Part shown: one piece after another, positions 10,601-18,318 of the stretch | Layout: the number at the start of each line of letters is the position of its first letter | Numbering within the stretch: position 1 is the stretch's first letter | DNA from: Paenibacillus sabuli | GTDB lineage: Bacteria > Bacillota > Bacilli > Paenibacillales > Paenibacillaceae | NCBI RefSeq assembly: GCF_014705605.1 | Contig: NZ_JACXIZ010000045.1 | Coordinates: 1-64,000 of the forward strand | Length of the DNA: 64,000 bases | Reading direction: 5' to 3' | Notes under the pieces: model-generated | What the model was told of the DNA's origin: nothing | Database searches by the model: none | Seen by the model: only the letters and a program-made list of their open reading frames with translations | Translations under genes and position numbers: made by a program

Positions 10601-11323
10601 GATCCAGCCGCGGCGCCCCGCGCCGTCGTTGTCGTTGATCAGCAGCGTGAACGGCAGCCGTCCGTCCGATGGCGGTCCGGATGCAATCGCCGTCCAGGGC
10701 AGCCGCACCTCGTAGCTGGTCACGCCCCCGTCCCGTGCGACGGCCGCTTCGACCAGCTCCGCGCCGCCCGTCGCCGCGCCGTCGCTGAAGCGTGCGACTT
10801 CGACGCCGCCGCTCCCCAAGCTGACCGCATACTCGGGGCCGTATGCGCCATCCAGGCCGAAGGCGAACTGCACGCTGTCGCCGCGCCACATCGTGCTGCC
10901 CGCCACCGGCTCGTGGACGTCGTCTCGCACCGCCGCCGCCCAGTAGAAATAATCGGCGTCATACGCCGTATAGACGGAGGCCGACAGATCCTGCTCGCCC
11001 GCCCAGCCGCTCAGTTCGATCTGCACCGGATCGTCAGGCAGCCGCGCCTGGGCGTAGCCGGCCCATTCGTCGAGCTCGCCGTCGAGCACGATCGCCCCCG
11101 CCTTCAGCGCCGGCATTGCCGTGCGCGCTCCGAACGCATCCTGCATTTGCGTCCACGGCAGAATCGCCGGCACTATGATTACGCTTTCATTTTGTTCCTG
11201 CGCATACATTCGCGTCCCCTCGCTCCCTCCCGGCATCGCCGCGCTCGCCGGCCCGATGCCGAGCGCGGCGATCAGCAGACTTGCCGACCAGCGGCGTAGC
11301 CTCCGCACTGCATTTGCTTTCAT
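7604..11323 (-). CDS. Secreted multidomain GH42-like beta-galactosidase-type enzyme
   Basis: 1239 residues with a signal peptide (about 1-29, ending GPASA). A CBM9-like beta-sandwich (about 70-260, VLDGELDEWAGYAQ) is followed by linker and beta-rich regions, a second carbohydrate-binding-like segment (about 560-670, closing with LVQNPGFEELGG) and a GH42/GH-A type barrel (about 490-1000). The probable acid/base is Glu in TLSNEPTYDA (about 770) and the nucleophile Glu in FNSEHHVIADG (about 923). A Rossmann-like trimerisation-type domain and a C-terminal beta domain follow. Last gene of an SBP-permease-permease-enzyme series, so its products are probably imported by that transporter. Substrate not predictable; beta-galactosides are the family norm. 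The start has GGAGAGGATGAC upstream. Confidence 0.8.
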   Translation of the reverse strand: MKANAVRRLRRWSASLLIAALGIGPASAAMPGGSEGTRMYAQEQNESVIIVPAILPWTQMQDAFGARTAMPALKAGAIVLDGELDEWAGYAQARLPDDPVQIELSGWAGEQDLSASVYTAYDADYFYWAAAVRDDVHEPVAGSTMWRGDSVQFAFGLDGAYGPEYAVSLGSGGVEVARFSDGAATGGAELVEAAVARDGGVTSYEVRLPWTAIASGPPSDGRLPFTLLINDNDGAGRRGWIEWTPGIGKAKDPALHAELSLIDPGDNWSMWVEGPRQAVVGEPNTYTVQVVNWSGAPVALAFASDAMNASAAWELPAHASAELSLSYTATAAGVAELDFAVAEAGGPEAVRTVALAAALSAQDIGELLDGLEAELPALELLLTQAEAEGLASDYERVNYTVIADFIGYGRDDIAHGRLPRAQYVAESLRALYDEAEATLNAVLTDTAEPVAAPRYVTGPYTLSGYSFLGDTTVRSSGVTEERPIFFTGYGHFGQVRTDIPKFQDLGANIIQIELGPRDVMVDNRDYLYGYSVHRSGGAEATASYAEGISHSGARSLQLDNASPYQSNVFINVTQTLAVEPDTTYVFSAWVKGEDAHNVWFPGGEGWKKRQSFPSGTYDWTQVTTTYTTGPEATTFPLVLLSENAGTIYIDDLSAVKVGDSVNLVQNPGFEELGGYDPSLEYAVTTTKIDSDIRPVLQRAADHDVAVNLLISPHYFPAWALERWPELNVPNGGGIKYSIFHPKAQAIIEGYLEALIPAVKDYASLHSITLSNEPTYDARVDPYALPAWHAYLSEVYGSDIAELNAAYQSAYADFDEVPMLGVTGANRPTYDYVRFNQNYFASWHEWMADLIHELAPGLPVHAKIMGDPKGSLAWGIDVERFSELSQINGNDNWNYIHEGAKGFMEELSFYDMQASFRTAPVFNSEHHVIADGDGQYVPEQARHVRASLWQSAIHGRSASTFWIWERTYNPAASREGSILHRPDVVAEIGHTNLDLNRLAEEVTAFQHETPRVAILYSTASGVYAPDYHQVLLRAYEALAYSGMKVGFVSERQAAEGALDDYALLVVPRATHVEADTLTAIRAFSEQGGAVLLVGEDALSLRPDGGAADSGHLAAVQAEAVTVASNRTAAQLREDLRPLLAAAAPDRLEVVSAASLLPSGSGAESAGEVSWRSVIVEGRTLLNVIHYGAEPVTAAVIRDGERAVAFDDLLGGDTVGAELTLEPMTPYLLEATDWEALPCNS

Positions 11324-11490
11324 GTCATCCTCTCCCTTCTTTTATCCAGCATTGCAATCGCCGATTAAGCGAACCGCGCCTGTCTCCTTCTTGGTCCCTG
11401 TCACCTCCTCTCAGTCCTGTGCATGTCGCCGATATCGGAGCAGGCGATCCGGCCGAGCGACCGGACCGCCACGGCGGACGATGGCGTCAA

Positions 11491-12354
11491 TCAGCCTTTG
11501 ACGGAGCCGATCAGTACGCCTTTGACGAAATGTTTTTGCAAAAATGGATAGACGCACAAGATCGGCGCCACCGTGATCATAATCGCTGCGGCCTTCAGCC
11601 CCTCCGGTTGAATGTAGAGGGCGGCGTCGCCACCGCCGAGCAGTGCATCTAGCGGCGTCTGCAGCATCTGATAGAGCTTGACCGTGACCGGCAGCAGCTC
11701 CGACTTGCTGATGAAGTACAGCGCGTTAGCGTACGTATTCCAGAGCGCCACTGCGTAGAATAGCGAGATCGCCGCCAGGATCGCCTTGGACAGCGGCAGC
11801 GTCAGACGGAGGAAGACGGTCAGATCCGATGCGCCGTCCATCGCGGCTGACTCCTCCAGCTCGGGCGGCATCCCTTCGAAAAACGACTTCATCACGAACA
11901 AGTTGTACGCACTCACCAGCCCTGGCAGCCACACCGCCCAAAAGGTATTGATAAGATGCAACTGCTTCACCAGTAAAAACAGCGGGATGAGACCGGTGCC
12001 GAACAGCATACTGAACAGCACCATGAAGGTGAAAAGAGGGCGCCCTCTCAGTCTGCGCTTGGCCAAGCTATATGCTGCCGGCGTCGTAGCGACCATGTGA
12101 AGCAGCGTCCCGATTAGCGTGATGACGACCGTATTCTTCAAAGCGACCAGCAGTTGACCGTCGCGAAACAGCCGCTCGTAAGCCGCCACATTGCGTTCAA
12201 CCGGCCACAGCCCGACCTCGCCGGCGATGATGGCGCGGCTGCTGCTAAGCGATACGGCCAACACATTGACCAGCGGGAAGACGGTCACGGCGGCGCAAAG
12301 TAGCAAAAACAAATAGAGCGGCCAGCTCCGCATGCGGCGCGATCGACTTACCAT
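11491..12354 (-). CDS. CUT1 carbohydrate ABC transporter permease (LplC/YtcP type)
   Basis: 287 residues, six predicted membrane helices. The cytoplasmic EAA loop that contacts the ATPase is visible (ESAAMDGASDLTVFLRLTLP, about residues 175-195), and the C-terminus ends QKHFVKGVLIGSVKG as usual for this subgroup. It overlaps the end of the preceding permease by 7 bases. No dedicated ATPase is in the cluster; such systems usually share a general MsmX-like ATPase encoded elsewhere. Likely imports oligosaccharide released by the GH42-like enzyme. Confidence 0.92.
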   Translation of the reverse strand: MVSRSRRMRSWPLYLFLLLCAAVTVFPLVNVLAVSLSSSRAIIAGEVGLWPVERNVAAYERLFRDGQLLVALKNTVVITLIGTLLHMVATTPAAYSLAKRRLRGRPLFTFMVLFSMLFGTGLIPLFLLVKQLHLINTFWAVWLPGLVSAYNLFVMKSFFEGMPPELEESAAMDGASDLTVFLRLTLPLSKAILAAISLFYAVALWNTYANALYFISKSELLPVTVKLYQMLQTPLDALLGGGDAALYIQPEGLKAAAIMITVAPILCVYPFLQKHFVKGVLIGSVKG

Positions 12355-13322
12355 AGTCCGCCCTCCCCCAGTTTTTTGACAATTTTGTTGACGAGCAGCA
12401 CGAGCACCAGGCCGATCACACCCTGAAACAGACCGACCGCCGTCGCCAGACTGTATTGCGCATTTTGCAGTCCGGTCCGGTACACATACGTACTAATGAC
12501 GTCCGACACGCTGAACACGGCGGGATTTTGCAAGTTGAACACGTGCTCGAAGCCGACATCCATCATTTTGCCCATCTGCAGCACGAGCAAGATTGCAATC
12601 GTCCCGCGGATGCCGGGCAGCGTAATGTGCCAAATCTGCCGCAGCTTGCTTGCTCCGTCCATCCTGGCGGCCTCGTACAGGCCGGGATCGATAGCGGCAA
12701 TCGCCGCCATGTAGATGATCGTGCCCCAGCCCGCTCCCTGCCACACCGTGGAGAGCGAGAAGACGACCGGCCACCAGCCGCTGTCCGTCATGAAATAGAT
12801 CGGTTCGATGCCCAGCAGACCGAGCAAATGATTGACCACGCCGGTGGAGGGCGATAACAGCGAGACAATGATACCGCCGAGCACGACCCACGAAATGAAA
12901 TACGGCAGGTACAGCATGTTCTGCACAACACGCTTGAACATATGCAGCCGAACCTCGCTCAGCAGCACCGCGAGCAGAATCGGCGCCGGAAACGCGACTG
13001 CCAGATTGTACACATTGAGCAGCAGCGTGTTGCGAAGCACCAGCCAGAAGTCGGGACTGTCAAGCAGAATGCGAAAATGCTTCAGCCCGACCCACGTGCT
13101 GCCCCAGACGCCCTGGAGCAGCCGAAAATCCTTGAATGCAATCAGTTCGCCGTACAACGTCACGAACTTGAACAAAAAAAAGTAGCTCAGCGCCGGCACC
13201 AAAAACAGATACAGGTACCGATCGCGAATCAGATGGTGCAGCCACCCCGACCGCCGCGCGGCATACCGCTTCACAGGCTTGCCGCGCCGGCCGGGCTGCG
13301 CGTGCGCCGCAGCTTTTTCCAT
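12348..13322 (-). CDS. CUT1 carbohydrate ABC transporter permease (LplB type)
   Basis: 324 residues, six helices after a basic N-terminal tail, with the EAA loop YEAARMDGASKLRQIWHITL at about residues 220-240. It heads the permease pair, 45 bases after the binding-protein gene, with AAGGAG upstream of the ATG. It is the partner of the overlapping downstream permease. The large family of such paired permeases in Paenibacillus makes the substrate unpredictable from sequence. Confidence 0.92.
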   Translation of the reverse strand: MEKAAAHAQPGRRGKPVKRYAARRSGWLHHLIRDRYLYLFLVPALSYFFLFKFVTLYGELIAFKDFRLLQGVWGSTWVGLKHFRILLDSPDFWLVLRNTLLLNVYNLAVAFPAPILLAVLLSEVRLHMFKRVVQNMLYLPYFISWVVLGGIIVSLLSPSTGVVNHLLGLLGIEPIYFMTDSGWWPVVFSLSTVWQGAGWGTIIYMAAIAAIDPGLYEAARMDGASKLRQIWHITLPGIRGTIAILLVLQMGKMMDVGFEHVFNLQNPAVFSVSDVISTYVYRTGLQNAQYSLATAVGLFQGVIGLVLVLLVNKIVKKLGEGGLW

Positions 13323-13367
13323 GTTGCTTCACTCCTTCGAACGGTCAGGCCGGGCGCCGCGCCGATA

Positions 13368-15050
13368 TCAGCTCCACTTGTCCTTGTTGGCCTCGTACCA
13401 GGCTTGCACCTCTTCGCTCACGGCGTCCCCGCCGAGGCTGTCCCAGGCATTGCGCAGCTCCGATACGGCTTGCTCCGGCGTCGTGTCGGTCATCGACATC
13501 CGGACGTTGATCTCCTTCCACTTCGCCTCGAATTGCGTGGCGATCGACGCATATGCCTCCACCGGCGGCACATACGGGATATCCTTGCGGTATTCGTATG
13601 TCTCGGCATTGTGAATAATCGTCGACTGCATCTCTGCGATCGCCTGCGCAATCGGATCATCGCCGGCCCGTATGCGCAGATAGTCCGGCGTCCGCAGCTC
13701 CTGATGCACGAGGCGGTACTCATTGCCGTAAGCGACTTCCTGCTGCCACTTCTCCAGATCCTTGGTCACCGGTATGCCGTCCACCAGATCGTAGTGCTCG
13801 CCTTCGGTTCCGTAGGTCATCGGCTCCCAGCCGCCGTCGATCAGCCAATCGATGAAGCGAATCGCCGCTTCGGGGTCCTCCAGATCCTTGTTGAACGCTG
13901 TCAGCAGGAAATTCGGAACCTCCAGTTGGTATCCGTTCGTGCCGTACTTCGTCTCCAGCGGCGGCAGCACCGTCAGCGCGGCCTCTGGATCGTTTTTGCG
14001 CAGCTCGGCCAGCATGCTGTCGCTGACATTGGCGAAGTAGATGCCAGAGCGGCCCGTCGTCCATAGCTGACGCTGGCGCGAGTATTCCTTATCGGTCGCG
14101 TATTCCTTGTCCACCAGTCCCTCTTGGTAGGCCTGCTGGCGAAAAGCCATCGCATCGCGATAGCGCTCGGTAAAGACAGCCTGCACCACTTGACCGTCCT
14201 CGACGACCCACTCTCCGCTGCGCGCCATGAACCAATCGTCGACGATCGGCTGATAAGCCGTCGACATCGCGATCGGCACGACATCGGCCTTGTACGCGCG
14301 GAAGGCATTCGCCACCTCCAGCAGCTCGTCGACGGATTGGGGCACCTCCAGTTTGAGCGCATCCAGCCAGTCCTGGCGAATGTAGATCGCCGTGCTGCCT
14401 CGGGTCGGACGAAGACTGGCGATGGCATACATTTGGCCGTCCTCGAGCGTCAAGTAAGGCTTCAGCTCGGGGTGCTCGGCCAAGTATGCCTTGTAGCTGG
14501 TGCTATACTGCTCGATATAATCATCCAGCGGCTGAATTGCGCCCTCCGACGCCCATCGGGTAATGAAGTCGCGGTTGTATGTGCTCATCAGGTCCGGCGC
14601 CTGTTCGGAGGCGATCAGCACATTGAACTTGTCGGCCTCCTGATTGCGCGGAATCGGCATCCACTGGACCTCTACGCCCGAATTCTCGTTGATATAGCGC
14701 GTCCAGCGATTGTCCTCGTAAGTCCCCTCCTCCGCCGCGATCTGTCCGCGGTCGTAGATAGACGCCGAGATGATCGGGCGATCCGCCGAATCCTTCTGAC
14801 CCTGGGATTTCGCTTGGCCGTCGCCGTCGGCGCCGCTGCCATTGGTGCCATTGGTGCCATTGGTGCCATTGGTGCCATTGGTGCTGCATGCCGCCAGCAT
14901 CAGCACCGTACAGAGCAGCAGGAGCAATAGCGGGAGGCGCTTGCGATCGTTAGCGGGCAGGCGTCGCCCCTCCGCTCGGCCAGCAGAGGGGTCTGCCGCC
15001 GTTCTCCTCGTCAGACTGCCGGGATGCGGCTTGGATGAATGTTCGTTCAT
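13368..15050 (-). CDS. Extracellular solute-binding lipoprotein of a CUT1 sugar transporter
   Basis: 560 residues, LplA-like. A long N-region (about 38 residues) precedes the hydrophobic core, and the lipobox LMLAAC puts the lipidated Cys near residue 55. The mature linker carries five tandem Thr-Asn-Gly triplets. The binding lobes follow, with GVEVQWMPIPR and a hinge region typical of the family. GGAGG seven bases before the ATG at 15050 supports this start despite the long N-region. First gene of the operon with both permeases and the GH42-like enzyme, and divergent from the AraC sensor. Confidence 0.9.
   Translation of the reverse strand: MNEHSSKPHPGSLTRRTAADPSAGRAEGRRLPANDRKRLPLLLLLLCTVLMLAACSTNGTNGTNGTNGTNGSGADGDGQAKSQGQKDSADRPIISASIYDRGQIAAEEGTYEDNRWTRYINENSGVEVQWMPIPRNQEADKFNVLIASEQAPDLMSTYNRDFITRWASEGAIQPLDDYIEQYSTSYKAYLAEHPELKPYLTLEDGQMYAIASLRPTRGSTAIYIRQDWLDALKLEVPQSVDELLEVANAFRAYKADVVPIAMSTAYQPIVDDWFMARSGEWVVEDGQVVQAVFTERYRDAMAFRQQAYQEGLVDKEYATDKEYSRQRQLWTTGRSGIYFANVSDSMLAELRKNDPEAALTVLPPLETKYGTNGYQLEVPNFLLTAFNKDLEDPEAAIRFIDWLIDGGWEPMTYGTEGEHYDLVDGIPVTKDLEKWQQEVAYGNEYRLVHQELRTPDYLRIRAGDDPIAQAIAEMQSTIIHNAETYEYRKDIPYVPPVEAYASIATQFEAKWKEINVRMSMTDTTPEQAVSELRNAWDSLGGDAVSEEVQAWYEANKDKWS
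14838..14882. repeat. Five tandem 9-bp repeats coding the lipoprotein linker
   Basis: Five exact copies of GCCATTGGT in tandem, in frame with the lipoprotein gene, encode (Thr-Asn-Gly)5 immediately after the lipidated Cys-Ser. Copy-number change would lengthen or shorten the linker without a frameshift. Confidence 0.95.
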
Positions 15051-15154
15051 GCTTTGACCTCCAATATCGGGATAAGATTGGGATTGGCGGCGGGCGGTTC
15101 GACCAGTTGCCGCCGCACACCCTCTACGTTAGCGCAGCCGGTTCCCGCGGGCTA

Positions 15155-15226
15155 GTGGCACATTGTCGTATCGACTGTCACCTGCTACGATTGTAGAAAA
15201 CGACAGCCTTTCGTAGAATGTGACAC
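15155..15226 (+). promoter_or_regulatory. Divergent control region: promoter for the AraC sensor and a spaced inverted repeat
   Basis: A plus-strand promoter is visible: TTGTAG (15191-15196), 17 bases, TAGAAT (15214-15219). GTGGCACATT (15155-15164) is repeated in inverted form as AATGTGACAC (15217-15226), nine of ten positions matching; the right arm overlaps the -10 box. The arms suggest a site for the AraC regulator encoded just downstream. That link is inference. Confidence 0.45.
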
Positions 15227-15294
15227 GCCGCCTCCGGCGCTGCTTGTTCTATAATAATATCGACGAAAACCCTATCGCCAAAGGAGCCAGAAGG

Positions 15295-17619
15295 TTGAAA
15301 CGACGCATCTCCAGAAAAGTCCAGCTACTTTATATCGGCCTGTTCGCACTGGTGATCGGCGCCATGCTGGCTGTCCATTATGCCGGCACTGTGCGCCAAC
15401 TGGAGAAGCAGATGATTGCCTCCAATCTCAACGTGCTCGGCCAGATCAACAAGCGCATCGACAGTCTGCTGCAAGATATCGACCTGACGATCTTGAATTT
15501 GCTGCGCACGCCCGGGAGCGCTTCTTTCTTTGAGCGACCGGCCGACGATACGCCCGAGCACTACTTGTTCGTCTCCGAGCTGCAAGAGCAACTGGGCAGC
15601 ATGCTCGGCGCAAACTTCAATATGGAGGCGGTGATGTTGTACGCCAAGGGCAGCGACCGCGTCCTGACAGCTGCCGGCTACGCACGGCTGGCGGATGCGC
15701 CGGAGCTGGTCCGCATCAAGCAGATGGCAACCGACGAGCGAATCGGCAAGTGGATCGCGCTGCCGGAGAGCCGCGAGCTGCTGCTCGTCCGCCGCTACCC
15801 GATTAACGCTTCGCCGTCAGACAGCAGCGGCCTCGTCGCCGTCCGTGTCCATTCCGCCAGCATCGCCGCGATGTTCGACGACCTGCAATTCAGCGACAGC
15901 TACAATGTATGGCTGGTGGACCGGCAGGGCTTGATTCTCGCGCACAAGGATGCCGGAATGATGTACCGTCCGTTGGAGGGACAAACGTCGTGGAAAGCGC
16001 TTGAAGACGCGTTGACGCACACCGGGAGCGGGTACGCGGCTCATGGCGCGATGGGGGGAAAGCGCTACGTGTTCTATGCGCACTCGTCCTACAGCGATTG
16101 GAAGCTGCTGTATGCTGTCACCGCCCAGCAGCTCGGCGCCGCCACGACCACGCTGCGCTACATCCTGATCGGTCTGGCGCTCTTCATGATCGTCCTGGCC
16201 GTCGTCGCCACCCGCTTCGTCAATTCACGCTGGTTCGCGCCGATGGAGACGCTGATCGATCGGTTGGAGGAGATTGCCGCCGGGCGATCTGGAACGTCCG
16301 AGGACACCAGGAACGCGCAGCAGAGCGACAGACTGGGCTACGCCGCGCTCCACAGTCGCATCGCGGAGGTGTTCCACGGCTACACGGATGCCGAGCGGCG
16401 GCTGCGCGAGGGGCGGCCCGCGCTCAAGCTGCAGGTGCTCTTCGAGGCGCTGAGCGGCGCGCGCACCCGCTTCGACACGGCTCGTCCGTTGCTGGAGCAA
16501 GCCGGCGTCCGCTTGCATGCGTCCCGTTATATCGTCATGACGCTCGCGTATGACAATCGCTCGTCCCCGCTGACGGGGACGAGCGATCTGAATCTGTACC
16601 TGTATGCCGCCTGCAACGTGGCCGAGGAGCTGCTGCAGCCCTACGGCGAAGCAATGCTAGGCGCCGCTGTACAGACCAGCGGCACCCAAGCCGCGGTGAT
16701 CGTGAGCTTCCCCGCGGGCGACCAGGCGCAGCACACGGCGCTGGCGCTGGGCTATGCACGCTCGCTGAAGGCCTGCATTGCCGACGTCTTCAAGCGGACG
16801 GCGAGCATCGGACTCGGCAGCTACGCCGCTTCGTTCGACGAGATCTCGGATGCCTACCGCGCCTCATGCCGTATGATCGATTACAAGATCGTCGTCGGCG
16901 ACAATGCGCTGATTACCGCCGAGGCGCTCGGCGAGCGCGACCGGCATCGACTGCTGGCCGTGTTCGACGCAGTGGACAGTCTGTTGGAGGCGGTGCGTCA
17001 AGCTCATGCCGGGCGCATGCACGAGCGCCTGGAGGAACTATTCGACCTGGCCGCCAACAGCCAGTTGACCAAGGATATGATGGTGCAGCTCTGTCTGCAG
17101 GTCGTGCTCAAGGCGCTGCATGCTACCCGCGAAGGCGCGACGGAGCAATCGGGCGAGCCGTCCGGCAACGACGAGTTGCCCGGCGAGCTCGAGGCGTGCG
17201 AGACGCTGCGTGAGATGCGGCTTACGGTCGAGGCTGCGCTGGTCCGGCTGATCGCACGTATGGAGGAGCGCCGCAGCCGCAGTCGGACCGGCGAGCTGGC
17301 GGAGGCGGTATTGCGCCATCTGGAGACGCACTACGCCGACAGCACACTCTCCGTCAATCAACTGGCGGAGAGCTATCGCATCAGTCCCAATTACCTGAGC
17401 ACGATCTTCAAGGAGCATACCGGCCGCAGCCTGGTCGATACCTTGAGCCAGCTGCGGGTCGAAGCGGCCTGCCGTCTGCTGCTGGAGACGCCGCTCAAGC
17501 TGAATGAAATCGCTGGGCGAACGGGTTACACAAACGTTTCCAGCTTTCTGCGAAATTTCAAAAAAAGCCGCGGCATGACCCCGACCGAATACCGCGCGAT
17601 TCACGGCGGCCAAGATTGA
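15295..17619 (+). CDS. Membrane-anchored AraC-family sensor-regulator (Cache + HTH)
   Basis: 774 residues. A first membrane helix (about residues 10-30), an extracellular Cache-like sensor region (about 35-275), a second helix (about 285-310, LIGLALFMIVLAVVA), a cytoplasmic linker and a C-terminal AraC double helix-turn-helix (about 675-770: LSVNQLAESYRISPNYLSTIF and TGYTNVSSFLRNFKK). This YesS-like type senses a sugar outside and activates the neighbouring transporter. The TTG at 15295 is chosen because AAGGAG lies eight bases upstream; the more upstream in-frame ATG (15220) abuts the promoter -10 box. Divergent from the binding-protein gene it most likely controls. Confidence 0.88.
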   Translation: MKRRISRKVQLLYIGLFALVIGAMLAVHYAGTVRQLEKQMIASNLNVLGQINKRIDSLLQDIDLTILNLLRTPGSASFFERPADDTPEHYLFVSELQEQLGSMLGANFNMEAVMLYAKGSDRVLTAAGYARLADAPELVRIKQMATDERIGKWIALPESRELLLVRRYPINASPSDSSGLVAVRVHSASIAAMFDDLQFSDSYNVWLVDRQGLILAHKDAGMMYRPLEGQTSWKALEDALTHTGSGYAAHGAMGGKRYVFYAHSSYSDWKLLYAVTAQQLGAATTTLRYILIGLALFMIVLAVVATRFVNSRWFAPMETLIDRLEEIAAGRSGTSEDTRNAQQSDRLGYAALHSRIAEVFHGYTDAERRLREGRPALKLQVLFEALSGARTRFDTARPLLEQAGVRLHASRYIVMTLAYDNRSSPLTGTSDLNLYLYAACNVAEELLQPYGEAMLGAAVQTSGTQAAVIVSFPAGDQAQHTALALGYARSLKACIADVFKRTASIGLGSYAASFDEISDAYRASCRMIDYKIVVGDNALITAEALGERDRHRLLAVFDAVDSLLEAVRQAHAGRMHERLEELFDLAANSQLTKDMMVQLCLQVVLKALHATREGATEQSGEPSGNDELPGELEACETLREMRLTVEAALVRLIARMEERRSRSRTGELAEAVLRHLETHYADSTLSVNQLAESYRISPNYLSTIFKEHTGRSLVDTLSQLRVEAACRLLLETPLKLNEIAGRTGYTNVSSFLRNFKKSRGMTPTEYRAIHGGQD

Positions 17620-17701
17620 GGGCAAGCATAACGGCGAGACCGGCTGAGCATAGGGCAGCAACGTCATCCAGCTAAGCCGGTTAAGCTCCAGGAATACGCA
17701 C

Positions 17702-17728
17702 AAAAAAACCGGCTGAGCGATCAGCCGG
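17702..17728 (-). terminator. Intrinsic terminator of the small hypothetical gene
   Basis: CCGGCTGA-GCGA-TCAGCCGG is a perfect 8-bp stem; on the minus strand it is followed by seven U residues. It lies about 50 bases beyond the stop codon at 17780. Confidence 0.9.
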
Positions 17729-17779
17729 CAGACACGACAGGAGGCCTGCAGGACGGCGTGTCGCCGACCTCCGCTTGCT

Positions 17780-18160
17780 TTAGATCCAGGCCTTTAAATT
17801 AATTTGACGAATGAATTCATCGCGGCTCTTCCGCTCCGGGGACGCTTCTTCCTGCTCCGCATCCTCGGCGTCGCCGTTCATAATCCGGTTGAACAACGCT
17901 TCGTTGTATGTCGCCAGCGCATAATCGATCAGCGCTTCGCGCTCGACCCGATCCACTTCCGCCTGGACCAGCACTTCTTCCAGCTCCAGATCGACCTTCG
18001 GCACGAAAAAGTTTTTGTTCGCCTTCGGCACGCGAATGACATAATCAAATGCGTTATCGGCATTGCGATCGTATGCAATAATATAGGCATGAGAACCGAC
18101 TGGCAAATTCTGTTCAAATTGATCCTGTACGATTACTACTTTCTGCCCAAGCTTCCACAT
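17780..18160 (-). CDS. Small acidic hypothetical protein
   Basis: 126 residues, no signal peptide or membrane segment. The N-terminal half is beta-rich (WKLGQKVVIVQDQF, then a VPKANKNFFVPKVDLE segment), resembling a small KOW/SH3-like barrel. The C-terminal half is helical and strongly acidic (about residues 75-110, DAEDAEQEEASPERK). I do not recognise a family. The ATG at 18160 is preferred over longer in-frame options because GGAAGAG precedes it. It has its own strong terminator, and no neighbour suggests a function. Confidence 0.7.
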   Translation of the reverse strand: MWKLGQKVVIVQDQFEQNLPVGSHAYIIAYDRNADNAFDYVIRVPKANKNFFVPKVDLELEEVLVQAEVDRVEREALIDYALATYNEALFNRIMNGDAEDAEQEEASPERKSRDEFIRQINLKAWI

Positions 18161-18318
18161 GGTCTCTTCCGCCCCTCCCGCGCTAGCATGCTCTTGAAAC
18201 CCTACTATCATCCTACTAAAAAATGATAGCGGTGTCCAATTCGCAAGCGGCGATGCGTGCGCCCGATACCGTATTGTATGCGCCAAACCAGGCGGCATGC
18301 GCCCGGCGGCATGTTCGG

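Noticed and set aside
9461-11299. 612-codon open frame antisense to the GH42-like gene
   Set aside because: It is a by-product of high third-position GC; composition is Arg/His/Pro-rich without domain signals, and the opposite strand encodes a clear enzyme.
14838-14882. CRISPR-like array
   Set aside because: The repeats are 9 bp, contiguous and in frame within a lipoprotein gene; there are no spacers.
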